A DNA stretch of 64,000 nt, taken from assembly GCA_035578905.1 (NCBI GenBank), contig JAQJVL010001188.1, positions 1-64,000 on the forward strand, in the 5' to 3' direction. The position numbers and the translations under genes are program-made. Source of the DNA: Stictocephala bisonia. Its lineage: Eukaryota > Arthropoda > Insecta > Hemiptera > Membracidae. Numbering within the stretch: position 1 is the first letter of the stretch; every line of letters starts with the position of its first letter. The notes beneath the pieces are model-generated. The model did not search any database and was not told the DNA's origin. It was given only the letters and a program-made list of their open reading frames with translations. Below, piece by piece: positions 47,310 to 58,475 of the stretch.

Positions 47310-49436
47310 GTGTGCCAATATCATGGACGGCACGCTTTCTTTTTGTAGCTGTATATCCAATAATATCATAGAATATATAAATATTGGCGATTTTGCAAGG
47401 ACAAAACTACAGCTGTTATAGTGAGATTCAGTAGAATTTGTTTTTTAACAAAACTAAAGAAAGTGGGCAGTAACAATACAATTTTAATAATTAGCTAAAC
47501 AATAAATAAAAAAAAAATAATCACGAACAATATTTCTTAATCCTGTTATTTTCGTCAACGTTTTTAATTTATTTAGTTTCTTGAAAGATAAAAATACATA
47601 TGTGTATACGTTGCGTTTAAAAGAGTGGACACATATACATTTACTGGCATTTTATCACAAAAAATGTTTTCGTTTCGTAAATTATCTATAACAAACTTTT
47701 TGAATATGTAAATATGTTTTGTTTGAGCCTGAAACACATCAAATGAAAATAATATCCCGTAAAAGGAAAGTTTATTTAAACAAGTTTAACTCAACCACAC
47801 ATATGCTTGCTTCATTCACCAAAAAGGGTTGTTTTTACAAAGTTTAAACCACACCACAAACAGTGATGTAAGCTTCAAGCTTTAAACTCATTAGGAATTC
47901 TTTCTATAAAGGTTCGCTTGGACTGTTTTGTATTAATTTTTCTATTTCCAACCAAAGCTCTTATTATAAAGTTTCATAGTATCTGCAGGTTTAATCTTGT
48001 ACAATTGCTGGGTAGTTTAGTTTATAGATATAAAGTTGGCTAAACTCTAGTGAGACTATGAGAGGGATCAATTTGTTGCATAACATATTAAAAAACTCAC
48101 GACCGGTTCTAATAATGGAATACATGTAGCCAATTATTTTAATCATATAAAAAAACACAAACGCACAAGCACATACTAACACATTAGTTAAGTGATATGA
48201 GTTAAATAAATCATAAGCCATTTTATAAAAGCTTTTAAAACAAATATATAGCATTGGAGAGTTCCATTTTCTTAATTATTTTTATAAATAAATAAAAATA
48301 TAGAAAAATATAGTTGGCTTTAAATTCATAATATCGTTTCATAAACTATTATGACAGTCACTGGGTATCATCTACCTTCATCTGCCACCGAACTGCCTGA
48401 TGCATAACTGCAATGGTGGGTCAGTAGTAGTGTTTCTAGTGTAAGGGGAGATCGAACAAGGCCCCTTCGACTCCCTTAGCCTGGAGGCAGGTGCAGCGTA
48501 CAGCGTAATTTCAGGATATGTATTTTTTATGTTAAAATAATTTAATATGTTGTAAGTTTGAACAAAGTAACTGTGACAAGCCCCGTTCTTCTGGCCTTTC
48601 CTCTTTTTCTTTGAATAATAAATGTAATTTAATGAAGGACTCTTGAGAACGAGGGGAATGTTTAACCCCTCGAAGTGTCGTATAGTTAAAAATCACTGAC
48701 TCGTTGGAAAAGTCCAACCAAATTTAAGAATAAGAAAATAATAGTTCTCATGAAAAACTAAACACTCATTAAAAAAATTTAAAATAGTTAAGTAAAAATA
48801 TATGTGTACTTTACTCTATAAAAAAATAAACTTTATATTATTTTTACATTAGTGTAAAAATGTAACCAATAAATATAACAATACAAATAGTTCTGAGAGA
48901 GATAGATCCTAAAATAAAGTACTCGAAGCTGAGGTCTTATATAAACTTGCAGTTTCCTATTGGACCTGCATTTTACATGAGCCTGACTCAGCGGTCAGGT
49001 GTTCCTCAGCAAATAGCCTCGACTCAGCACGTATTAAAACAAAATATAAGGTCTGTAATTTACTTACACGAAGAAATATAAAATATTTTAGCCATTTATT
49101 AAAAATGTGTACCCGTACTTTGAAGGACATATTTTATATACTACCCGTTACATGTAAGGAAGTTCACCCTCCTATAGTGAACTGAAGCAAGTCTGTTTAC
49201 TGTATCTAGTAAACATCGGTTTTGGGTTCGTGCATGTATACATGTATACTGAAGACACGCTCCGACCACTTAACTTAATAGTTACATAAAGAGAGCTAGA
49301 CATATATCATGTGACGAACTATTATGACGACATTAGATTTGAAGCTAATTGTAATTAGAAATCATTTAATGGCTAGTAATGATCTTGATTATTGATTATT
49401 TTCTAATCCAGAGCCCTGGGTTGTAGAACGTTTTAG
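47310..49436. other. AT-rich DNA with small GC-richer patches
   Basis: Patches at 48360-48500 and 48960-49030 are richer in G+C. The second shares a short CATGAGCCT...CTCAGC block with 24805-24830. No family was recognised. Confidence 0.4.
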
Positions 49437-49592
49437 CCGGCGTGGTGGTTCAGTGGTTAAGGCTTCGAACTACGGAAGGCAAGGTCCAAGGTTCGAATCC
49501 CCACTGAGCCAAGGGTCGGTACTTCACTCGCTGAATAAAGTTCACGCAAAGGTTTGTAGCCTATGTGAACTGGCAAGTGAAGTTAAAATATT
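49437..49592 (+). repeat. SINE B, tRNA-derived, best copy
   Basis: Pol III A box TGGTTCAGTGG (49446-49456) and B box GGTTCGAATCC (49490-49500) lie in a head starting GCCGGCGTGGTGG. The body AGGGTCGGTACTTCACTCG, AAGTTCACGCAAAGG and GTGAACTGGCAAG follows. Related copies lie at 23203, 4316 (fragment) and 62318 (minus). A short T-rich stretch follows, with no poly-A. Confidence 0.88.
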
Positions 49593-50075
49593 TTTTTTAC
49601 TTCAAACTAATTTTGAGTCTGTATTCTTACATGTTGTTTTCCCTTTTTTATTTCTTATTCAAATAGTTTGGCTACGTTTACATTGCAATGAATCGAACTG
49701 TTCAAACATGCTAATCTAAAAAAAATGAGTATGGAAAAATAAACTAAATTGTGTCCAAAACGAGTTGCTCTCTTATATATTTAACCTATATTGAGTGGAG
49801 GAAAAAGCTGGCTAGCGAAAAAGGGGAATTCACTCTCCTACGAGGAATGATGCAAAGACTGAAGTAGAGCATGACATTTTTCAAGAAAGGTTTTGAATGT
49901 TTATATGAGTAAATAATAAAATAATTACTTAAATAAAGAGTCATAACTAAGTAGCTCTATAAACTATTCGTCTTGACGGTCGTGGTGAGTTGATTCACTA
50001 CAATCTCGTAAATGTAGTGGTGCGAGGACTCCTTCCCCCCACCTCAGTGAAATTTTAAAGCTGGTTGGATAAGTT
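49593..50075. other. AT-rich DNA, nothing recognised
   Basis: No feature was seen except a GC-richer stretch at 49980-50050. Confidence 0.4.
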
Positions 50076-50310
50076 GAATATTTTGTCTATTAAATAACCT
50101 GCTCTATGTTTTGTTGAATTTTTTCATATTTTTGCATTTATTTCGTGTCTCATTGAATATTTTGTCTGTTTAATAACCTAACCTATGCTCTGTTGATTTT
50201 TTTCATATTTTGCATTTATTTTTGCATGTAATTACGTATTTAGTCTATTTAATAACTTGCTCTGTGTTTTGTTGACTGATTTCATATTTTCTATTTCATA
50301 TTGTGTATTA
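50076..50310 (+). repeat. ~80-bp tandem repeat, three diverged copies
   Basis: Copies start near 50076, 50155 and 50236. Each has TATTTTGTCTRTTTAATAAC, CTCTGTKTTTTGTTGA and TTTCATATTTT. Divergence between copies is considerable. Confidence 0.8.
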
Positions 50311-50484
50311 TATTTTGTATAATTATGTTATGTGTGATAGTTGTTTAAGAAATGTTGACTTACAACAGTAATATTTAGTATCCAGCATGTAGTATTAAGT
50401 CTCTTCTGATGTAGTATGGGTTAAGAACAAAAAAATAATAAATAAAAATAAAAAATAATTGTTTTAGATGTTAAGTTAGTTAGT

Positions 50485-50560
50485 ACACCTGAAGACGGCT
50501 TTGTTATACCTGTCGAAACGTTGTGTTTGTTTCTTAAACACTCAAGCATTGGAAATCTCC
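50485..50560 (+). ncRNA. Hammerhead-like / Penelope-type motif (tentative)
   Basis: CTGAAGA (50489-50495), a short imperfect stem GGC/GTC, and GAAA (50515-50518) match the order of the hammerhead core (CUGANGA - stem II - GAAA). A hairpin GTGTTT/AAACAC (50523-50528 with 50536-50541) follows. Similar strings occur at the ends of Penelope-like retroelements, many of which carry hammerhead motifs. The first stem II base pair is mismatched, so activity is doubtful. Confidence 0.35.
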
Positions 50561-51225
50561 AAATATCATCTACATAACAGTAATCTAGCCTGTAACTATT
50601 GCAGGGGCACTTAGACAACCCGCGTCACACTTCAGTATCTGAATTGCCTACCTTGCGCCGTTGCATTTTACGTTAAAGTCTCCCACTGCCTGAAGTTTGA
50701 AGGTACTTACTTTAGTTTAGATGTTTTAAGGGATATTACAATAGTTATTTTGTAACAAAGATAAAGAGCACAAAACAAAGTCAAAATATCAGTTCACCCT
50801 TATCTGAGAAATGATCTTCAATAAATAGGTTACTACTTAACAAACCACTTATCATCCACGTAAGAACTCTAACAGACAAGGACTTGGGATAAATTATATT
50901 GCATTAAATATGAAATAAGATTTTCAAAATGATTTGTAAACTGTGCATTTAGTTTCTACTTCTGTTGTATGTTACTCCAAGACCACATTCATCTTTCTTA
51001 TCAGTTGTAAGTTGTATACAACGATGTAAAAACCCTACATTTTTTATTTTTGGCTTGAAATGCGTTAATATATCTGAGATCAAATAATAATAATAAATAA
51101 ATAGACATATCTAGCGTACTAGTTTTAATGATTTGGTTTGAATTTATTTAAAAAATAAATAAGATACTTTTTAAAGTACATTATTACTTATTTAAAAAGC
51201 TTTACTAAAGTCTTAATTTAAAACT
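50561..51225. other. AT-rich DNA, nothing recognised
   Basis: The part just after the hammerhead-like motif (to ~50700) is GC-richer and may belong to the same element. No coding match was recognised. Confidence 0.35.
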
Positions 51226-52280
51226 TTTATTCTCCTTGCGTACTTCCAAAAAGTTCCTCAGCAGTCTACACTCTCCTTCCTGTTATCTGTGAGCTATATA
51301 AGTAATGGACACAGTGATAGTCTTTATAACTGGAAACTTTATCTTGACACTCGGACCTTTACAAATACTAGTAAGTAATGACAGTGCTGTCGTTCTTTCT
51401 TGTGCTGCTAAATGTTTTCTATCACACGACAAGATGTATAGCCTTGGGTTTCTGTGTGAACTATTTGAAGGTGAAGACTATTTATTCTCCTTGAGTACTT
51501 TCAGAAAGTTCCTCAGCAGTCTACACTCTCCTTCCTGTTATCTGTGAGCTATATAAGTAATGGACACAGTGATAGTCTTTGTAACTGGAAACTTTATCTT
51601 GACACTCGGACCTTTACAAATACTAGTAAGTAATGACAGTGCTGTCGTTCTATCTTGTGCTGCTAAATGTTTTCTATTACACGACAAGATGTATAGCCTT
51701 GGGTTTCTGTGTGAACTATTTGAGGACGAAGACTATTTATTCTTCTTGAGTACTTCCAGAAAGTTCCTCAGTAGTCTACACTCTGCTTCCTGTTATCTGT
51801 GAGCTATATAAGTAATGGACACAGTGATAGTCTTTGTAACTGGAAACTTTTTCTTGACACTCGGACCTTTACAAATACTAGTAAGTAATGACAGTGCTGT
51901 CGTTCTCTCTTGTGCTGCTAAATGTTTTCTATCACACGACAAGATGTATAGCCTTGGGTTTCTGTGTGAACTATTTGAGAACGAAGACTATTTATTCTCC
52001 TTGAGTACTTCCAGAAAGTTCCTCAGCAGTCTACACTCTCCTTCCTGTTATCTGTGAGCTATATAAGTAATGGACACAGTGATAGTCTTTGTAACTGGAA
52101 ACTTTATCTTGACACTCGGACCTTTACAAATACTAGTAAGTAATGACAGTGCTGTCGTTCTTTCTTGTGCTGCTAAATGTTTTCTATCACACGACAAGAT
52201 GTATAGCCTTGGGTTTCTGTGTGAACTATTTGAGAACGAAGACTATTTATCCTCATTTCAGAACTTGCAGCTTTTATAGC
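51226..52280 (+). repeat. 255-bp tandem repeat, just over four copies
   Basis: The four ATGG starts at 51305, 51560, 51815 and 52070 are exactly 255 bp apart, with high identity (only a few differences per unit). A partial copy leads in from ~51226, and the last copy diverges after ~52250. 255 is 85 codons, so frames are kept between units. Each unit has an 80-codon ATG frame (MDTVIVFVTGNF start) closed by the TGA in TATCTGTGAGC. There is a CTATATAAG just before each ATG, a CCTCAG acceptor-like site and a GTAAGT donor-like site. No known family matches, so it is called a repeat and not a gene. Confidence 0.95.
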
Positions 52281-52514
52281 TACTTGATTTTTCTCTATAC
52301 GAATAAAAAACATAGACAATAATAAGACCTTGGCTTTTTCCCTTAACTTGAAATATGTGTCAAATATTTATAAAATTTGATGTTTTTCCAAATTACTGAA
52401 ATATTTTCAAAGTTATATAAGTATTTGAGTACACCATATATGCAGACAGATTTATGGTACTTAAAGGTTATAATAAAATACCAATAGTAATTACTGGTTA
52501 GGACAAACTCCTCT

Positions 52515-53030
52515 AATAGTTCTAATCTTGGCCCAACTTTAGTAGTAAAAGTCATATACATCTATGTTAAATATAGTTGACAGACTTAAATATCATACTA
52601 TTAATGCATTGCATGTATTGTATTTATCCTGTGAGTACAATCAATCCTTGAGATGGTTTAGACTTCCAAAAAAGGCAATACGAATAATTACAAAGGCAAC
52701 TTCACAGACACTAACAGGACAATTTCTAAATATTAAAAAAACTAAACGTTGCCCTTCCTCTATATTTTTGAAACAACATTTTGTTCATAATTAAATGCAC
52801 CCTCAGTCAGGGGCGAGGTTTACATGAATATAAGACTAGCGGGAGGGAACACTACAGGGCTAGGTAAATACAGAACAGTAAAGTTTGAGCACTTGCCCTC
52901 AGAAGCTGGTGTCCATTTCAACAACATATTGCTCAGACTATGAAAACCTCACAACCCTGAAAGACTTAAAAATACGTCTTAAAAGCTTTTTATCCTGCCA
53001 TGCATTTTGTTATGTGGGCGTGGTTTTGGC
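52515..53030 (+). pseudogene. Decayed LINE reverse-transcriptase fragment
   Basis: Translated pieces in shifting frames resemble RT landmarks. SNLGPTL near 52519 corresponds to the G-S-x-L-G-P-x-L motif after PQG. KKAIRII near 52668 matches the Q-K-K-A-I-R-I-I block downstream of the RT. LPSEAGVHF near 52898 followed by a degenerate Leu-rich stretch matches the extreme C-terminus of Jockey-like ORF2s. The YxDD catalytic region has been deleted and several stops interrupt. It is unrelated in detail to the intact LINE at 25-31 kb, so a second LINE family is implied. It is not functional. Confidence 0.6.
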
Positions 53031-54003
53031 TAACAACTGTGGGACCATATCGTTGGTGAGCTAGTACCAGCGCTGGAACTAGAATTAATTGGAAGAGTGA
53101 ATGTGTCACATTGCATGTTTGAGTGAGTATTGTAATAGAATGATTAATGACAGAATTGTAAAATTTATAAAGAATATTTAGACTTTTCCAATGCATTTAT
53201 ATGTATGCTACAACAGGAACTGGGTTAATTTGGTTTGAATGGATTATCCTTTGGAAGATATATTAAGTATTATATGACCCTTATATGAAAAAAAACCTAT
53301 TTTCAAACACATATAAATCTATAACTAATCTAATTTATTTTCTTATTATTTTTGTAAAAATGGATTGTCTATGTTTGTGTATTGATCAGTTATTTTTAAT
53401 AATAATTAATAGTTATAATTAAATAAATTGAATCACTATTACTAAACAATTATTGTGATAAACATTCGATTATAATTAATTAACTTTAATAACAACATGG
53501 TTCAAAAGTCAGGACTACATAATATTCTTAATACTAAACAATTTGGATTTTGTTAAAAATACAGACCCTTAAACCATGCCTCTAATTATGCTCCACTAAA
53601 ATAATTAAATTTATCACTTTTGCCAATCATTCAGTTTCTGGGCATTTAAACGTGTCATTCCGTTTTACCGTGCTGGATACGTATGTAATACTAGATTATC
53701 TCTCTGAGTTAAGAGTGGCTGATTTTTATAATTTTTTTATAGGATCTTCTACTCTTAAATAAATATTCTAGATTAATTAAGGGAAGGTGGTATAATTAAA
53801 ATTATACAATGTTAATTGTATCGAAAAGAATTTCCTAGGTTTTGTTAAAAGGATAAATTGACATGGATATCAATGAAGTGATATTTTACACATTTTTTTA
53901 TTGTTTGCATAGTTAATTAAAATAGTTCAAGTCTGTGCAATATTTTTGTATGCTATTTTTATAATTTATAAAAATATTTGCCTTCGATCTTTATGGACAG
54001 ACG
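53031..54003. other. AT-rich DNA, nothing recognised
   Basis: No feature was identified. Confidence 0.45.
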
Positions 54004-54155
54004 AATTTATTCCAAAAGAAAAAGAAACTGTACAGGAAACAACAAAAACTTCGTGTTTTTTTGATTTATGGTTTTCGTAAAGTGCTTCTGCTAATGGCAA
54101 AGTTGTATCATTGACAACTTCCACTTCGTTGTCCTCAGCTACTGAATTACCTGAA
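54004..54155 (-). repeat. Dispersed repeat pair with an aligned open frame, copy 2
   Basis: Partner of 44797-44945. The minus strand is open from 54151 for ~41 codons, with an acidic stretch, TTLPLAEAL and TINQ. Copy 1 aligns through the first 24 codons without an indel. It could be a conserved fragment of a transposon ORF. The family was not recognised. Confidence 0.6.
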
Positions 54156-54198
54156 TTGTAAAGTCTGGGTTTATTTTAGTGAATCCCTCCTCCCCCAG

Positions 54199-54735
54199 CA
54201 TACTTATTGAGACGTACACCCCTCACACAAGTCCATGGTCATACTTATTGAGACGTACACCCCTCACGCAAGTCCATGGTCATACTTATTGAGACGTACA
54301 CCCCTCACACAAGTCCATGGTCATACTTATTGAGACGTACACCCCTCACACAAGTCCATGGTCATACTTATTGAGACGTACACCCCTCACACAAGTCCAT
54401 GGTCATACTTATTGAGACGTACACCCCTCACACAAGTCCATGGTCATACTTATTGAGACGTACACCCCTCACACAAGTCCATGGTCATACTTATTGAGAC
54501 GTACACCCCTCACCCAAGTCCATGGTCATACTTATTGAGACGTACACCCCTCACACAAGTCCATGGTCATACTTATTGAGACGTACATCCCTCACCCAAG
54601 TCCATGGTCATACTTATTGAGACGTACACCCCTCACACAAGTCCATGGTCATACTTATTGAGACGTACACCCCTCACACAAGTCCATGGTCATACTTATT
54701 GAGACGTACACCCCTCACACAAGTCCATGGTCATA
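54199..54735. repeat. 41-bp tandem repeat, 13 units
   Basis: The units begin CATACTTATTGAGACGTACA and end CAAGTCCATGGT, with a strict 41-bp step from 54199 to 54731. They are almost identical; the only visible variants are CACGCAAG, CACCCAAG and one ACATCCC. High homogeneity suggests recent expansion. Confidence 0.98.
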
Positions 54736-54835
54736 CTAATTGTGTTTTACAGTAAATCAAGTAATGGACGACATTATAAATAAATGTAGGTCAAAAATGT
54801 AAGCCCACAATGATGTAAGTCGTAAATCTATTACG

Positions 54836-54895
54836 GTGAGTGGGTGGGTGGGTCATTGTTAGTTTTGTGTTCCTGCTGAGTGGGTAGGTGTGTTT
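54836..54895 (+). repeat. Small GGGTGG minisatellite remnant
   Basis: GAGTGGGTGGGTGGGTCATTG followed by GAGTGGGTAGG resembles the GGGTGGGTCA part of the widespread minisatellite theme. Confidence 0.5.
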
Positions 54896-54943
54896 CATTG
54901 AACAATTTACATTTTTAATAAGTGTATACATTTGTTTATATAT

Positions 54944-55105
54944 CGAGCGTGGCTGTTCCTTGGATGGGTAACCACTAACGTATCCCGTCCTTGCACGCAG
55001 CCTGCCTGGCTGGTCACTGTAAGTGGTTCTGATGTCATCCCTAAGCCATTGGTATCTAGGCTAAGTGTTGGCGAGGGCTCCCTAGCCCTGGTGGTCAGAT
55101 ATCCT
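54944..55105 (+). repeat. Dispersed repeat with a 5S-like block, copy 1
   Basis: It shares GAGCGTGGCTGTTCCTTGGA, GGGTAACCA and CCCGTCCTTGCACGCAGCC with 59838-59965 (inverted). CTTGGATGGGTAACC resembles the C-box region of 5S rRNA (CTTGGATGGGTGACC). A 5S-derived SINE is possible but unproven. Confidence 0.6.
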
Positions 55106-56889
55106 TTAACTTAATGTTTATAACTTACTATTATAATGTAACATTTGTTATTTATTTGTATACCTCTAACTTTATATAAATAAAAAAAGTATTGTTTTAT
55201 TTATCTTACTATGTAGTTTTAGCATGTAACGAAACCTAATATAGTAGCTCATAAAATGCAATAATAATGAACATTAGATCTGAACAAAATTTGCCATAAT
55301 AATTACAATTACTAATTAAACTTTATAATGATTTTCCTAGAGGTATCTTGACCGTGCTATATTTACTTTAATATTATTGTCGGTCTTTCTCTCAGTGAAA
55401 GTTAAATCTTTAAATCGTTCTTTATAAACAATTCTACAGTAATTAGGTAACGAGATGTACAAAGATAACAAATTAGAAACTGTAGTTATATTCATATTCC
55501 AAGGTCTATATTTTTCTGTACACGAGAACATATCGTTTTTAAGCCTAATGAGGTAATCATAAAATATATGAAGAGATCAAGCACAAATTTAAGTGTTTTT
55601 TTTACCAAATATGCAAGCTATTACCCGTTGTCTATAAACCATTCATTATTTTTGACGATGTATGATTATTAAAATGTCAATATTTTGGCTGAAATTTTTT
55701 GTTTCCTTTTTGTGTATATCCTTATCATTTTTTGACTATATCATTTAGGGTCTTGGCACAGTGATAAATTAAGCCAAATCAGTATTTTAACTTATTTTAA
55801 AGAGATTTCGTCTCTTTTCGTGATAATTAAGCCACTTCTATTAGGCTTTACTGAACAAAAACTATCCTTTATATGGTTCTTTATAAAGTATGAAAAGTTC
55901 TTATGTGTTATATATTTCTATTATTATAGAAATACAATTTATGTCAATATTTATATCTAAAGTAAGTCAACCTGTTTATGATTTATGTTTGTATAATTTT
56001 AAATCCTTACAGTATGTCATTGTTTGTAAATATTAGAAAATTGATAATATTTTATCATACATTCTGTACAATTGAAAGAATCTGTGATGATGAACATATA
56101 AGATTATGTATTTTTATGATGATGACTAACATTTATTTGAGGCAGTGTAATTAAATATATGTTCAGTATAATTCCAATTTACTAATGAACTGAAACATTT
56201 ATTACTCATTTAATAAACAATAATTAAAAAATCTTTGCGTCAAAAGGTTTAGCAAGATCTTAGATCAAACAGTAAATTAGAAATAAGAAACTACTTTGGA
56301 CGACAAATAATAATACATTTTTTTAAGACCTATATAAACCACTTCATTCTCAAGAATAAGCTCCCAAAAATAATAATAAGAAATACACTATAAAATAACT
56401 GTTGAAAGCAAAACTTTTCCCTAATTAAATTTATTCCAAATTTGAATATATTTTTAACTCTTGAAAAGGGTATATTAAGTAAACTTTCAGCTCAGACTAA
56501 ATTTATTCTCAACAGTATTGCTATATTTTATGACGGTGAAAAGCTCTCAGTTTATATGAAGGCTCCTGCTGCGTCAGACATTTATGACATGAAAATACTC
56601 AACGTGTTATTATTACATTTATTATTTGAAATTTATGGTTATTTTTGCAATAAATTGTGAAAAATATTCCTTATTTAGCCCTGAAATGAACTTTTACCAA
56701 AACTACAACTTAACGATCATTTAACGTGATTGATCATTTTATATTCATCATATAATATTTTGGGTTTGATAAAAAGAAACGCTTTAAAATATCTTATTTG
56801 AAACTGTTTGATTAAGATTGTATATTTTACAGTTTAATTAAAATTTATAATGTGAAGAAACTCTAAACAGACCTACTTACTCACACACA
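55106..56889. other. AT-rich DNA, nothing recognised
   Basis: A 72-codon plus-strand frame (56442-56660) starts at a TTG and has no recognisable motif. No repeat was seen. Confidence 0.4.
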
Positions 56890-56894
56890 CATAT

Positions 56895-58475
56895 AAAGAC
56901 GTAATGACCTACCCACTCACCTATACATGTACAATGGTATTGACCCACCCATCCACCAATACATAGTACAATGGTATTAACCCACCCATCCAACAATACA
57001 TAGTATAATGGTATTGACCCACTCATCCACCAATACATAGTACAATGGTATTGACCCACCCATCCGCCATTACATAGCACAATGGTATTGACCCACCAAT
57101 ACATAGCACAATGGTATTTACCCACTCATCTACCAATACATAGTACAATGGTATTGACCCACTCATCCACCAATACATAGTACAATGGTATTGACCCACT
57201 CATCCACCAATACCTAGTACAGTGGTATTGACCCACCCATCCACCAATACATAGCACAATGGTATTGACCCACCAATACATAGCACAATGGTATTTACCC
57301 ACTCATCTACCAATACATAGTACAATGGTATTGACCCACCCATTCACCAATACATAGCACAATGGTATTTACCCACTCATCCACCAATACATAGTACAAT
57401 GGTATTAACCAAGCCATCCACCAATACATAGTTAAATGGTATTAACCCATCCATCCACCAATACATAATACAATGGAATTGACCCACCCATTCACCAATA
57501 CATAGTACAATGGTATTTACACACTCATCTACCAATACATAGTACAATGGTATTGACCCACTCATCCACCAATACATAGTACAATGGTATTGACCCATTC
57601 ATCCACCAATACATAGTACAATGGTATTGACCCACTCATCCACCAATACATAGTACAATGGTATTGACCCACCCATCCAGCAATATATAGCACAATGGTA
57701 TTGACCCACCAATACATAACACAATGGTATTGACCCACTCATCTACCAATACATAGTACAATGGTATTGACCCACTCATCCACCAATACATAGTACAATG
57801 ATATTGACCCACTCATCCACCAATACATAGTACAATGGTATTGACCCACCCATCCAACAATACATAGTACAATGGTATTGACCCACCCATCCAACAATAC
57901 ATAGCACAATGGTATTTACCCACTCATCCACCAATACATAGTACAATGGTATTGACCCACCCATCCACCAATACATAGTACAATGGTATTGACCCACTCA
58001 TCTACCAATACATAGTACAATGATATTGACCCACTCATCCACCAATACATAGTACAATGGTATTGACCCACCCATCCAACAATACATAGTACAATGGTAT
58101 TGACCCAACCATCCAACAATACATAGTACAATGGTATTGACCCACCCATCCACCAATACATAACACAATGGTATTGACCCACTCATCTACCAATACATAG
58201 TACAATGATATTGACCCACTCATCCACCAATACATAGTACAATGGTATTGACCCACCCATCCAACAATACATAGTACAATGGTATTGACCCACCCATCCA
58301 CCAATACATAGTACAATGGTATTAACCCAGCCATTCACAATACATTGTAAAATGTTATTGACCTACTCATCCACCAATACATAGTACACTGGCATTTACC
58401 CACCTATCCATCAATACATTGTACAATGACACTGACCCATTCATCCACTTATACACGTACTACAGTGCTATTAAA
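56895..58475. repeat. 37-bp minisatellite, about 42 units (~1.6 kb)
   Basis: The plus-strand unit resembles ACCCACCCATCCACCAATAC followed by ATAGTACAATGGTATTG. Variants alternate CACTCATC/CACCCATC and TAGCAC/TAGTAC. Shortened 25-bp units (GACCCACCAATACATAGCAC) recur at 57091, 57268 and 57704 with the same neighbours, which indicates block amplification. It is the longest tandem array in the window. Edge units are diverged. All minus-strand frames stay open because the unit lacks stops there, so the Tyr/Trp/Cys-rich frames are not genes. Confidence 0.97.

Noticed and set aside
49437..49510. Functional tRNA gene
   Set aside because: A SINE B head with body; diverged relatives at 23.2 and 62.4 kb share the non-tRNA part.
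49453..49719. 88-codon frame starting MVKASNYGRQGPRFESP
   Set aside because: This is translation of the tRNA-derived SINE head, a familiar artefact of predictors.
51305..52279. Four 80-residue ORFs as a small gene family
   Set aside because: The units are near identical, with no known motif. A satellite explanation is enough without transcript data. Kept as a finding, not a gene.
54199..54735. CRISPR array
   Set aside because: Units are directly adjacent with no unique spacers, and the context is eukaryotic.
56877..58334. Several minus-strand Tyr/Trp/Cys-rich frames with 37-residue periods
   Set aside because: The 37-bp unit has no stop in any minus frame, so open frames are automatic. Different arrays use different frames.
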